Assembly (NCBI GenBank): GCA_910578425.1
Contig: CAJTQX010000005.1
Location: 1-64,000 of the forward strand
DNA: 64,000 nt
Source of the DNA: an uncultured Anaerotignum sp.
Lineage (GTDB): Bacteria > Bacillota > Clostridia > Lachnospirales > Anaerotignaceae
Reading direction: 5' to 3'
Shown: in pieces, positions 38,301 through 47,223 of the stretch
Numbering within the stretch: the first letter of the stretch is position 1
Layout: every line of letters begins with the position of its first letter
Position numbers and translations under genes: made by a program
The notes under the pieces: model-generated
The model's input: only the letters and a program-made list of their open reading frames with translations
What the model was told of the DNA's origin: nothing
Database searches by the model: none

Positions 38301-39207
38301 CTGTCAGGGGGTCAATTACGTTTTCTGCAAGCCTTGCTCCGCGGATGCGGTTGCGCAGGGCCAGTTTTTTGTTGAATTTATAGCGTCCTACCCGTGCAAG
38401 GTCATACCGTTTGGGGTCAAAGAACATGCCGTTCAGCAGGGAAGCGGAGCTTTCTACTGTGGGCGGTTCGCCGGGACGCAGCTTTTTGTAAATTTCGATC
38501 AGGCCTTCTTCATAGGATTTTGCGATATCCTTGTCGATGGTTGCCATGATTTTGGGTTCCTCGCCGAAAAGCTCTTTGATTTCCGCATCTGTGCCTACGC
38601 CCATCGCGCGGATCAGCACCGTTACAGGAACCTTTCTTGTCCGGTCTACACGTACATAAAATACATCGTTGGAGTCTGTTTCATATTCCAGCCATGCGCC
38701 GCGGTTGGGGATTACAGTGGAAGAAAGCAGCTTTTTGCCGACCTTGTCAAAATCCGACGCATAATAGATACCGGGAGAGCGCACAAGCTGGCTGACGATA
38801 ACGCGTTCCGCGCCATTGATGATGAAGGTGCCCGTTTCCGTCATCAGGGGAAAATCGCCCATGAAGATTTCCTGTTCCTTCAGTTCGTCCAGCTCCCTGT
38901 TGTAAAGCCTTGCCTTTACCTTCAGGGAAGCCGCGTATGTCGCATCGCGTTCCTTGCATTCCTCAATGGAGTATTTTGGTTCGGAATCCAGCGAAAAGTC
39001 AATAAATTCCAAAATCAGGTTGCCGCTGAAATCCGTAATAGGGGATATGTCCTCAAAAACCTCTTTCAGCCCTTCTTTCAAAAACCACTGGTAACTGTTC
39101 TCCTGCACTTCGATCAGGTTGGGCATCGTCAGGACTTCGTCAATCTTGGAATAACTCATCCTTGTCGTTTCCCCGAAACGGAGTGCTTGAATTCTGTTTT
39201 TTTCCAT
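35320..39207 (-). CDS. rpoB: DNA-directed RNA polymerase subunit beta
   Basis: 1295 residues; start at 39207 ([12 protein letters not shown]) with GAGGTGAC upstream. The rifampicin-pocket segment is visible ([25 protein letters not shown]), as are the [16 protein letters not shown] and [12 protein letters not shown] motifs and the C-terminal [25 protein letters not shown]. The extreme C-terminus is a long acidic tail (Asp/Glu-rich, ~40 residues). Upstream lies a ~350-base leader and a consensus promoter instead of the usual rplJ-rplL. Confidence 0.98.
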   Translation of the reverse strand: [1295 protein letters not shown]

Positions 39208-39899
39208 CTTGTCACCTCTCGTAATAATGGTTTTGCGCCGATATGCAGGGCGGCTCCTGTCTTCCGCCCCAAAAAAATTTAGAATTGCCAAAACAACAGT
39301 AGACCTTTGCACCAGCCGCCTTTGATCAGCAGCCGGAACAAAAGTCCGGTCATTCAGGAAATTCTAATTTGATACTTTGGATAAGCCGCGGGAATGCTGC
39401 CAATCCTCATATAAAATGAATAAAAAACAAACCGTTCAGCCAATGTTTCTCATGCACCTCGCCTAAAAAAAACACCACCTGCCAAAAAACTTATTGAATT
39501 TTGTGTTTCCTTATGCTATACTGGCAGAAATCATGGGGTGATTTGCATATTCATAATGTGTGAGATATTTTACCATGAGTGGGGCTTTTTGTCAAGCCTT
39601 TTTTGTTGCAGTTCTGCGGTTTTCTGTCTGTTTTTCATTTCTGTTTTCCATTTTTGCCGCAGCGGCATTTTTATGCTTCTCATATTCGTTTTTCTGCCGC
39701 GGGAGCGATTTGTGCAAAATCCTTCCTGTTTTTTTTAAAATTTCATGAATAATTTTTTCATTCTTCCTCATGAAAAACTATATTTTTGTGAATTATTTTT
39801 GTTCTTTTTTTCGTACATTCCTTCTCTTTACTTCTTTTTCGTTTCCTGTTACACTTGCTGGGAAGGAACGAGGGTTTTTACGGAAAAGAGGGAGTACCA
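39208..39899. promoter_or_regulatory. rpoB leader region and divergent upstream of queH
   Basis: 692 bases without a gene. On the minus strand 39208-39560 is the rpoB leader, with GGGCGG/CCGCCC-type and CCGGACTTTTGTTCCGG hairpins. 39600-39890 is a T-rich stretch leading to queH; open frames in it are low-complexity and have no ribosome site. Confidence 0.6.
39567..39595 (-). promoter_or_regulatory. rpoBC promoter
   Basis: Minus strand TTGACA (39595-39590), 17-base spacer, TAAAAT (39572-39567). It implies a ~350-base untranslated leader before rpoB. Confidence 0.75.
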
Positions 39900-40562
39900 T
39901 TGAAAGAAAACTATTCCATTGTGCTTGAAAAAACACTGAAAGAAATTACTGCATCCGGCGCGCGCCCGCGTCTGCTCCTGCATAGCTGCTGTGGGCCATG
40001 CTCTTCCTACGTGCTGGAATATCTCGCGCCTTATTTTGATATTACGATATTCTACTATAATCCGAATATTTCTCCGGAAGCGGAGTTTCGATTCCGCGCG
40101 GAGGAACAGCGGCGACTTCTGGCGGAAATGCCCCTGCCCGCGCCGGTTTCCTTCCTTTTGGGGGCATACGAGCCGGAAAAATTTTATGAGCTGGCAAAGG
40201 GGCATGAAACAGAGCCGGAGGGCGGCGAACGCTGTTTTTCCTGCTATCGTCTGCGCCTTGCGCGCACAGCAAAGGCGGCGGCAGAGGGCGGCTTTGATTA
40301 TTTTACAACAACGCTTTCCATCAGCCCGCATAAAAACGCACAGGTGCTGAATGAAACCGGCAGGGAGCTGGCGGAGGAATACGGCGCGGCATATTTGTTT
40401 TCTGATTTCAAAAAGAAAAACGGTTACCGCCGTTCCTGCCAGCTTTCTCAGGAATATGGCCTGTACCGTCAGGATTACTGCGGCTGTATCTATTCCAAAC
40501 AGGAGGCAGAAGCGCGCAGAGCCGGTGCTTTTTCCGAAAGGAAGGGGGAAGAACCTCTATGA
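39900..40562 (+). CDS. queH: Epoxyqueuosine reductase QueH
   Basis: 220 residues from a TTG start at 39900 behind AGAGGGAG; a further-upstream ATG has no ribosome site. QueH marks: adjacent cysteines Cys30-Cys31 in LHSCCGPCSSYVLE, CFSCYRLRL, FTTTLSISPHKN and DYCGCIYS near the end, which together bind a 4Fe-4S cluster and second metal. It performs the last step of queuosine synthesis on tRNA, reducing epoxyqueuosine, as the non-orthologous replacement of QueG. It overlaps the downstream transporter gene by 4 bases. Confidence 0.94.
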   Translation: MKENYSIVLEKTLKEITASGARPRLLLHSCCGPCSSYVLEYLAPYFDITIFYYNPNISPEAEFRFRAEEQRRLLAEMPLPAPVSFLLGAYEPEKFYELAKGHETEPEGGERCFSCYRLRLARTAKAAAEGGFDYFTTTLSISPHKNAQVLNETGRELAEEYGAAYLFSDFKKKNGYRRSCQLSQEYGLYRQDYCGCIYSKQEAEARRAGAFSERKGEEPL

Positions 40563-41431
40563 GCCAGAAAAACAGGGGAATCTGCTGTATCCTGCTGTCC
40601 TCGTTCTTTTTTGCGCTGATGAATCTGTTTGTAAGGCTTTCCGGCGACCTGCCTTCGATTCAGAAAAGTTTTTTCCGCAATTTTGTGGCAATGCTGTTTG
40701 CCGCGGCTATATTATGGAAGGAACGCCCCGAAATCAAGCTGGACAGGACGTCAAAAAAATACCTCCTGTATCGCTCTGTATGCGGTACGATTGGTATTCT
40801 CTGCAATTTTTATGCCGTTGACCATCTTGTGCTTGCGGATGCGTCCATGTTAAATAAAATGTCGCCTTTTTTCGCAGTCATATTTGGCATACTGATATTG
40901 AAGGAACGTGTCAGCCTGTTTCAGGGCGGGTGTGTTGTGGCAGCGTTTGCAGGCGTGCTGCTTGTCGTTAAGCCGACAGGGCTGCACATGGCTCTTTTTC
41001 CCGCGCTCATCGGGCTTTTGGGCGGTCTTGGCGCGGGGATTGCGTATACCTATGTGCGCGCATTAGGCCAGCGTGGGGTAAAAGGCCCGTTTATCGTTTT
41101 TTTCTTTTCTGCTTTTTCCTGCGTTGTCACGCTGCCATATCTGCTGTTCCAATACAGCCCCATGACGCTGGCGCAGTTGGGGATACTGCTCCTTGCGGGG
41201 CTTGCGGCAGCGGGCGGGCAGTTTACGATTACAATGGCTTACTGCTACGCGCCCGCAAGGGAGATTTCTGTTTACGATTATTCGCAGATACTCTTTTCCG
41301 CGCTTTTGGGGTATCTCATTTTTGATCAGGTTTCGGACGCGTTCAGTTGGCTGGGCTATCTGATTATCTGCTCCACAGCCATTGCAATGTTCCTGCATAC
41401 CAACAGGAGAACGCACAGCCGGACAGACTGA
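40559..41431 (+). CDS. EamA/DMT-family membrane transporter
   Basis: 290 residues with ten predicted membrane helices arranged as two EamA repeats (about 5-135 and 150-282). The ATGA overlap with queH shows coupling. Family motifs: LNKMSPFFAVIFGILILKERVS at the end of the first repeat and YDYSQILFSALLGYLIF in the second. Members export metabolites or amino acids; substrate is unknown. Linkage to queH is probably incidental, but a queuosine-precursor link cannot be excluded. Confidence 0.9.
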   Translation: MSQKNRGICCILLSSFFFALMNLFVRLSGDLPSIQKSFFRNFVAMLFAAAILWKERPEIKLDRTSKKYLLYRSVCGTIGILCNFYAVDHLVLADASMLNKMSPFFAVIFGILILKERVSLFQGGCVVAAFAGVLLVVKPTGLHMALFPALIGLLGGLGAGIAYTYVRALGQRGVKGPFIVFFFSAFSCVVTLPYLLFQYSPMTLAQLGILLLAGLAAAGGQFTITMAYCYAPAREISVYDYSQILFSALLGYLIFDQVSDAFSWLGYLIICSTAIAMFLHTNRRTHSRTD

Positions 41432-41447
41432 AACAAAAAGGACGGCC

Positions 41448-41483
41448 GCGTCTGTCTGCGCCTGAAAAGCCCAAAACAGACGC
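41448..41483 (-). terminator. Probable terminator between convergent genes
   Basis: GCGTCTGT (41448-41455) pairs perfectly with ACAGACGC (41476-41483); on the minus strand a TTTTT run follows ten bases later. It would end the LtaS-like gene. Confidence 0.5.
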
Positions 41484-41521
41484 TGTCAACCGCAGATACC
41501 CTTCCGTAGGTACCCTTATAG

Positions 41522-43426
41522 TTACAGTTTTTGGTCGAACAGTTTGTAATACTGCCAGTTCCGCAGTATCTTTATGGCTTCGCGCCGCTCATCGGAAATG
41601 GTGTCGGTATACGCGCCCCATTCGTCTACATAAATTTTCCCTGTGCAGACAGGCTGTTTTTTGCGCAGTTGGCAGTTGTATTCATAAAGCGGAGAAAGCC
41701 CGTCCATGCCAAGCAGCTCTGTTACCAGAGGGCCGAAGAAATGCGAGCTGATAATGCCGTTTTCCGGCAGTTCTGCCGCTTCTGCTGTCTGTTTGATATC
41801 GCAGAGTTCATTTGCCGCGTCATTCTGCCAGATGAGGAAAGGCGTCTGATAGAGCGCGAGCCGTTCTTCAAGGCTGCCGTTCGCGTCGATGGGGTAATCC
41901 AGCAGACTGAAAAAATCCATGCCGTTGGAAAAGCCGGGCAGATGATCTCCAAAATAAACAAGCACGATCGGCTCGGGAGAGTTTTTGGCAAACCGCCACA
42001 GCCGCCCCAGTTGTTCATCCGCGTCAGAAACACCGTAGAAATACTGCCGGAGCAGATCTGTTTCCTCGGGGGACAGCGCGGTGTCTGTAGAAAAATTGGG
42101 CGGCAGATCGCCATATTTTTTCTCATAAGGTCCATGATTCTGTATGGTAACAGTAAAGGAAAACAGCGGGGCGTTCGTTTTGCGGATATGCTGGCGGAAG
42201 GTCTGCAAAATTTTGTCCACAGCGGCTTCATCGCTGACATAGCTGCCTTTGCCCTGTTTTTCCAGATCAAAGGAATCCTCTAAGAAATAGCAGTCATCAA
42301 AACCCATATGGGGGTAAACATTCTGTCGGTTATAAAACCATGCGTTGCCGGGATGGACAGCAAGCGAATCATAGCCGATTTGCCGCAGGCGGCGGGGCAG
42401 CGCGTCAAATTCCCTGTGTATAAAACTGTAGGAAGGCAGGGAGCTGCCTAAATAGCGCGTCGGGCAGGCAGTCAAAACGTCATATTCCGTATTGGAGGTT
42501 CCGCCGCCGTAATTGGGCGCGGCAATATGCCCGCTGATGGTATTTTCCTCGGCGCAGATAGCCTTGAACTGCTCCAGCGGATCGCGGTAGCCTTCAAAGC
42601 TGAGATGTTCATTTTCGCTCAGGTCGGAAAAAGCCTCGCCCATAATCATGAAGATATGGGGCTTTTTATCTGTGTTGACAGAAATCGGCTGTCCCTCCAG
42701 AGCTTCAAACGCGTCCGCGATGTAACCGTCCGGTTTTTTGACCTGCATGGCGTTGGCCTGATGCAGAAAAGAATAAATCAGCCCGCGGGAACCGTATTGA
42801 TTGACCTGAAAATTGGGGTTGCCTATCGTAGGAAAGCTGTCATAAAGCGGCTGGCTGGCATAGCAGAAATTCAGCAGGAGCGCGCAGAACAGAACGCCAA
42901 CGGCACCTTTCAGCCGGGCTTTTGGGGCGAATTCGCGCCCTTTGGCAAGCAGAAGGGCCAGGATCAGCAGGAGCAGGAAAAAAATGATGCCGAAAGTTCC
43001 CACGAGCAGCGTAAAGTCGGGGAAGGTCTTTAATATAGCAAGAGCTTCCTTTGCCAGCGTTAAGTCGGAGGGAAGGAGCGGTTCCTGCCGCATGGAGGAC
43101 TTGATGCTGTCTGCAAGAGCCATTGCGGCGAAAAGTCCGGCAGTCAGCCCGATGGAAAAAACCATCCTGCGGCTGATATAATACAACAGGAGCATTACAA
43201 GCAGTACTGGCAGAACGTTCAGCAGCAGAAGAAGCGGATGCTGCAAAAAATTTACCGCCAGCAGATATAAATGTTCCGCGCTGATGGCGCAGACAAGCCC
43301 TGTTACGGCAAGTGCGCAGAAAAAAAGCGGCAGAGCCGTCCGAAGAAAAGGGAAAAGGGTTTTTGCCAGTTTTTTCAATTCGGGAAGGATACGGTGCAGA
43401 AAACTGCTGGGCTCCTGCTCAGACAT
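41522..43426 (-). CDS. LtaS-family phosphoglycerol transferase (lipoteichoic acid synthase-like)
   Basis: 634 residues; start at 43426 after AAAAGGAGATG. About five membrane helices occupy residues 30-210, followed by an extracellular sulfatase-fold domain. Key segments: IFMIMGEAFSDL (metal Glu), YGGGTSNTEYDVLT (nucleophile Thr), LAVHPGNAWFYNR, HMGFDDCYF and YFGDHLPGF (metal Asp-His). This is the layout of LtaS, which polymerises glycerol phosphate from phosphatidylglycerol onto lipid anchors outside the membrane. The exact polymer is not known. The neighbouring LCP genes suggest an envelope-polymer cluster. Confidence 0.9.
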   Translation of the reverse strand: MSEQEPSSFLHRILPELKKLAKTLFPFLRTALPLFFCALAVTGLVCAISAEHLYLLAVNFLQHPLLLLLNVLPVLLVMLLLYYISRRMVFSIGLTAGLFAAMALADSIKSSMRQEPLLPSDLTLAKEALAILKTFPDFTLLVGTFGIIFFLLLLILALLLAKGREFAPKARLKGAVGVLFCALLLNFCYASQPLYDSFPTIGNPNFQVNQYGSRGLIYSFLHQANAMQVKKPDGYIADAFEALEGQPISVNTDKKPHIFMIMGEAFSDLSENEHLSFEGYRDPLEQFKAICAEENTISGHIAAPNYGGGTSNTEYDVLTACPTRYLGSSLPSYSFIHREFDALPRRLRQIGYDSLAVHPGNAWFYNRQNVYPHMGFDDCYFLEDSFDLEKQGKGSYVSDEAAVDKILQTFRQHIRKTNAPLFSFTVTIQNHGPYEKKYGDLPPNFSTDTALSPEETDLLRQYFYGVSDADEQLGRLWRFAKNSPEPIVLVYFGDHLPGFSNGMDFFSLLDYPIDANGSLEERLALYQTPFLIWQNDAANELCDIKQTAEAAELPENGIISSHFFGPLVTELLGMDGLSPLYEYNCQLRKKQPVCTGKIYVDEWGAYTDTISDERREAIKILRNWQYYKLFDQKL

Positions 43427-43806
43427 GGGAACATCTCCTTTTTTACGGGTAGTCAATTGAGATTTATTCATGCTGGCACAGTGCAGCATTCGGATATTAT
43501 ACGAAAAAACCGGCGAAATGTAAAGGCAATACTGCTTAAAATTCGGTAAGAAAGCGTGAATCCGGCAGAAAGAAGGCGGTAATCACCGCAATTTTAAGAA
43601 ATTTGTAGTTTTATTGCGGTTGGAATTGTGTATAATAATGGAAGGCAGGCGCGTGAAAAAGGCGGCTGTCCTGAAAAATGGAAAAAGCGATATTGTCAGC
43701 TTTTGCGGAATTTGCTATAATAACAGGATTACAGCAAATCTTTTGGCGAAGGCTATTCTGTTGCGAGGAAAAAACAGGATAAAATAGAAACAGGGGAACG
43801 CATATT
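43427..43806. promoter_or_regulatory. Divergent intergenic region LtaS / LCP operon
   Basis: 380 bases containing the LCP operon promoter at 43693 and two other TATAAT-like boxes. No gene seen. Confidence 0.5.
43693..43721 (+). promoter_or_regulatory. Promoter of LCP operon
   Basis: TTGTCA (43693-43698), 17-base spacer, TATAAT (43716-43721), 86 bases before the start. Confidence 0.7.
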
Positions 43807-45021
43807 ATGGGAGAAAGACGAGCAGACTACAACCGGCACAGAAGGCCGAATGAGGAATACCTGCGCCGGCGGGAACGGCAGGAGCGTCCGCGCCGCCAGC
43901 CCTATTCGCAGGAGGAATGGCGCGATAATCCGCGCAGTGCGGCGCGTGCGGCTGAAAACCGCCGTATCTATCAGCAGAAAATGCAGCAGAGACGCCGGGC
44001 GGAAAAACGTCATCGCCGCAGGAGCATCCTTCTGGTGGTGTTTTTGGTATTGCTGCTGGCAGGGACGTATGCTGCCGCAAAATTCTATGTCACGATGGAC
44101 AAATGGCAGGCGAAAGCGGAAAAGCCGGATTTTGTGGCCGCGGCCGCTGTGCCTACGGAAATCGAGGACGAAATCATAAACGTCGCACTGTTCGGTACAG
44201 ACGAGGATGGTTTCCGGACGGATGTGAACATGCTTGTCAGCTTCAATACGACAACAAAGGAGCTGCACCTGATTTCCGTTCCGCGAGATACCCGGGTAAC
44301 AATGACGCCGGAAATGATTGATTATCTGGAAAAAAATAATAAGTATGTGCCGGATAAAACGGGCGTATACGGCCAGTGCAAGCTGACAGAGCTGCACGCG
44401 TATGCGGGACAGGAGAACCGCAACGCTTTTTCTGTTGCCATGATGGAGGAAATTCTTGGTGTGCAGATAGATTATTATGTGAAAGTCAATCTGGATGCGT
44501 TCCGGCAGATTGTGGACGCTGTGGGCGGCGTGGATTTTGAGGTGCCGATGGATATGTACTGGGATATGAGCGATAATGGCGGTCCGGTCATCGACCTGAG
44601 AGCCGGCATGCAGCATCTGGACGGCGCGAAGGCGGAGCAGCTTGTGCGGTTCCGCATGGGCTATGCCGCAAAGGATTTGAAGCGGATAGAGGTGCAGCAG
44701 CAGTTTATACAGGCTTTGCTGCAAAAAATTTGCAGTACGGACACGCTCCTGCGGAGCATAAACGACCTGATAAAGGTCGTTCTGGATTGTACGGAAAGCG
44801 ATATCACGCTGTCAGAAGCGTTGAAATACGTGAAGTACATTAAGGATATTTCACCGGAGAGAATGACGATGGATACGATCCCTTATTTGGGCAACCCCGG
44901 CTCCTATGTCGATATGGATCCGGAAGGGACAAAAGAGCTGATAGAGCAGAGGATTTACGGCAGGGAGCCGGCAGAACCGGAACCACAGTATACAGAGGAA
45001 GGACAGGGAACGAATGGCTGA
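43807..45021 (+). CDS. LytR-CpsA-Psr family cell-wall polymer ligase (1)
   Basis: 404 residues. A long, very Arg-rich cytoplasmic N-terminus (1-72) precedes one membrane helix (about 74-95) and the extracellular LCP domain (about 125-350). Motifs: LFGTDEDGFRTDVNML (Asp/Arg for metal and pyrophosphate), ISVPRDTRVTM, and EQLVRFRMGY. LCP enzymes transfer teichoic acid or other glycopolymers from the lipid carrier to peptidoglycan. The gene overlaps the second LCP gene by 8 bases. The Arg-rich tail is more extreme than in most relatives. Confidence 0.93.
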   Translation: MGERRADYNRHRRPNEEYLRRRERQERPRRQPYSQEEWRDNPRSAARAAENRRIYQQKMQQRRRAEKRHRRRSILLVVFLVLLLAGTYAAAKFYVTMDKWQAKAEKPDFVAAAAVPTEIEDEIINVALFGTDEDGFRTDVNMLVSFNTTTKELHLISVPRDTRVTMTPEMIDYLEKNNKYVPDKTGVYGQCKLTELHAYAGQENRNAFSVAMMEEILGVQIDYYVKVNLDAFRQIVDAVGGVDFEVPMDMYWDMSDNGGPVIDLRAGMQHLDGAKAEQLVRFRMGYAAKDLKRIEVQQQFIQALLQKICSTDTLLRSINDLIKVVLDCTESDITLSEALKYVKYIKDISPERMTMDTIPYLGNPGSYVDMDPEGTKELIEQRIYGREPAEPEPQYTEEGQGTNG

Positions 45022-46339
45022 AAACAGACGCGGCAGAAGAATGGTGAAACGAAAGAAAAAATTCAATCCATTTAAGACGTTTTTTAAGATTGTGTGCTCA
45101 ATGGTTTCTGTATTTATGGTACTGGCGGGCGGCGCGGCGTTTGCCTACTATAAGGTGACGGGGGATGTACCCTTTTCCAATCAGGAAATCATTCAATCTG
45201 CTTCGGATATGAACCTTTTGGATGCGTTTTTGAAACGCGATATTAAAATGAATGTGGCTGTATTCGGCGTAGATAAAGACGGAACGCGGACGGACGTCAT
45301 TTTTGTCGCGCATTATGACAGCGCGCAGAAAAGCGTCAATCTGGTTTCTCTGCCGCGGGATACCCGCGTGTCTATCTGCGATGAGGTACGCGAAAACCTG
45401 AATAAGGAAGGCCGTTCCTATAATCAGGTGGCAAAGCTGAATGCCGTACATTCTTACAGCGGCAAGGAGATGGGCCCGAAAAATGCCGTTTTGCAGATTG
45501 AGGACCTGCTGGGAATTAAAATTGACCACTATGTCAAAGTCGATCTGGAGGGCTTCCGGAAAATCGTGGACGCCGTAGGCGGTGTAGATGTGGATGTGCC
45601 GCAGGATATGTATTGGGATATGCGTGATACCGGCGATCCGCTGATCAACCTGAAAAAAGGCATGCAGCACCTGGACGGGGAAAAAGCGGAGCAGCTTGTG
45701 CGGTTCCGGCGGTATGCCGATGGCGATGTTGGGCGGATACAGGTGCAGCAGCTTTTCCTGAAAGCATTGGCGGAGAAAGTGCTGAGTACGGAAAGCATCA
45801 TAAAGAATCTGCCGGACTATATTAAAATCTTTTATCAACACGTGGAAACGGACGTTACGCTGACGGACGCGCTGAAATACGCGAATTATATCAATAAGCT
45901 GGATATGTCCAGAATCAGCATGGAAACGCTGCCGGGCGTGGGGCAGTACGTTGGGAATGTTTCCTATTTCCTGCATGACGCGGAAGCGACAAAGGAAATG
46001 GTGGACAGGGTGTTTTATAACGTTGCGCCCGCAGTGCCGGAAGGAGAAAGCAAAGCCCAGACGGACAGCAGGTCCCTGCTGATTGAGGTTTCCAATGGCG
46101 GGAATGTGACAGGTCTTGCGGGGCGCGTAAGTGAAAAACTGGCCGCGGAGGGCTACCGTATGGCGGAGGCTACAACATACAGCGGCGAACAGAAGAACTA
46201 TACGCGGATACAGGTCAGGGAGGCGGGAGTCGGCAGTGACCTTGTGCAGTATTTCAATAAAGCGGAGGTCGAAGTCGCTCCGTCTGAGATCGGTGCAAAT
46301 GCGGATATCCGAATCATTCTGGGGACAAACGAGCAGTGA
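45014..46339 (+). CDS. LytR-CpsA-Psr family cell-wall polymer ligase (2) with LytR_C domain
   Basis: 441 residues, start 8 bases inside the previous gene. Basic N-terminus, one membrane helix (about 23-46), LCP domain (about 75-310; FGVDKDGTRTDVI, SLPRDTRVSI, EQLVRFRRYADGDVGR) and a C-terminal LytR_C domain (about 345-438) that the first paralogue lacks. The two proteins are clearly homologous throughout the LCP part (for example DAVGGVDVDVPQDMYWDM against DAVGGVDFEVPMDMYWDM), indicating tandem duplication. Role as for the first copy; the extra domain may bind peptidoglycan or partner. Confidence 0.93.
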   Translation: MAENRRGRRMVKRKKKFNPFKTFFKIVCSMVSVFMVLAGGAAFAYYKVTGDVPFSNQEIIQSASDMNLLDAFLKRDIKMNVAVFGVDKDGTRTDVIFVAHYDSAQKSVNLVSLPRDTRVSICDEVRENLNKEGRSYNQVAKLNAVHSYSGKEMGPKNAVLQIEDLLGIKIDHYVKVDLEGFRKIVDAVGGVDVDVPQDMYWDMRDTGDPLINLKKGMQHLDGEKAEQLVRFRRYADGDVGRIQVQQLFLKALAEKVLSTESIIKNLPDYIKIFYQHVETDVTLTDALKYANYINKLDMSRISMETLPGVGQYVGNVSYFLHDAEATKEMVDRVFYNVAPAVPEGESKAQTDSRSLLIEVSNGGNVTGLAGRVSEKLAAEGYRMAEATTYSGEQKNYTRIQVREAGVGSDLVQYFNKAEVEVAPSEIGANADIRIILGTNEQ

Positions 46340-46556
46340 AAAAGGCTCCAAGGCTGAGGGGCTTTGCCCCGCACCCCGCGAGGGACGCATCTCTCGACAC
46401 GCTTTCCAGAGGCAGGCATGAAAGAGGTTTTGGCAAATATGAAAAGTGTTCTCAGCCGCATGGAATGGGGCTAAACGGGTCAGGGGGCAATGCCCCTTGC
46501 GGGAGTTTGAGGGCAAAGCTCTCAGGGTTTTTATCTTTTTTAGAGGAGGCGGCGAA
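46340..46556. repeat. Dispersed GC-rich repeat (family 1-like, copy C)
   Basis: 217 non-coding bases with GGGGCTTTGCCCC, AGCCGCAT-GGA-ATGGGGCT, GGGGGCAATGCCCC and GAGGGCAAAGCTCTC palindromic blocks, resembling those at 56560-56700 and 6030-6060. The end supplies the udk ribosome site GAGGAGGC. Confidence 0.6.
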
Positions 46557-47183
46557 ATGGATAAAATCATGATGATTGGCATAGCAGGCGGCACAGGCAG
46601 CGGCAAAACAACACTGACTGACCGCCTGAAGGAACGTTTCGGCGATGATGTTTCCGTTATCTACCACGATAACTACTATAAACGCCACGATGATATGACC
46701 TATGAGGAACGCTGTCTTTTGAACTATGACCACCCTGATGCGTTTGATACCGGCCTGATGATTGAACATATTCGCGCTCTGCGGTCAGGGCAGCCTGTCG
46801 CGTGTCCCGTATATGACTTTACCGTACATAACCGCTCGGATAAAACGGTGACGATCTGTCCGACAAAGGTCATTATTATTGAAGGCATTTTGATTTTTGA
46901 GAATAAATTCCTGCGTGATTTGATGGATATTAAAATTTTTGTGGACACAGATGCGGATGTGCGTATTCTCCGGCGTATTCTGCGCGATGTAAAGGAGCGC
47001 GGACGCAGTCTGGATTCCGTTGTCAGCCAGTACCTGACGACAGTGAAACCCATGCATGAGCAGTTTGTAGAGCCAAGTAAACGTTCGGCGGATATTATCG
47101 TGCTGGAAGGCGGGCAGAATGTTGTCGCGCTGGATATTCTGATACAACGGGTCTATAATCATGTTCATGGTCTGGGCCGCTGA
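46557..47183 (+). CDS. udk: Uridine kinase
   Basis: 208 residues, usual length; start after AGAGGAGGCGGCGAA. P-loop GGTGSGKT (11-18), the YHDNYYKRHDDM substrate segment, NYDHPDAFD, and FVDTDADVRILRRILRD lid/Arg region are all uridine/cytidine kinase features. It phosphorylates uridine and cytidine in pyrimidine salvage. It stands behind a repeat-filled gap and is not in a nucleotide operon. Confidence 0.95.
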   Translation: MDKIMMIGIAGGTGSGKTTLTDRLKERFGDDVSVIYHDNYYKRHDDMTYEERCLLNYDHPDAFDTGLMIEHIRALRSGQPVACPVYDFTVHNRSDKTVTICPTKVIIIEGILIFENKFLRDLMDIKIFVDTDADVRILRRILRDVKERGRSLDSVVSQYLTTVKPMHEQFVEPSKRSADIIVLEGGQNVVALDILIQRVYNHVHGLGR

Positions 47184-47223
47184 CGGTATCGGCAGACCGA
47201 TATGGCAGAAATGAGGGAATAAA

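Noticed and set aside
36217..39282. Very long open frame (about 1021 codons) on the plus strand opposite rpoB
   Set aside because: It is the antisense shadow of a GC-rich, highly biased gene; no ribosome site, no family features, and rpoB on the other strand is certain.
39538..39738. Phe/Cys-rich 60-66 codon frames upstream of queH
   Set aside because: They arise from a T-rich tract, have no ribosome site and overlap the rpoB promoter.
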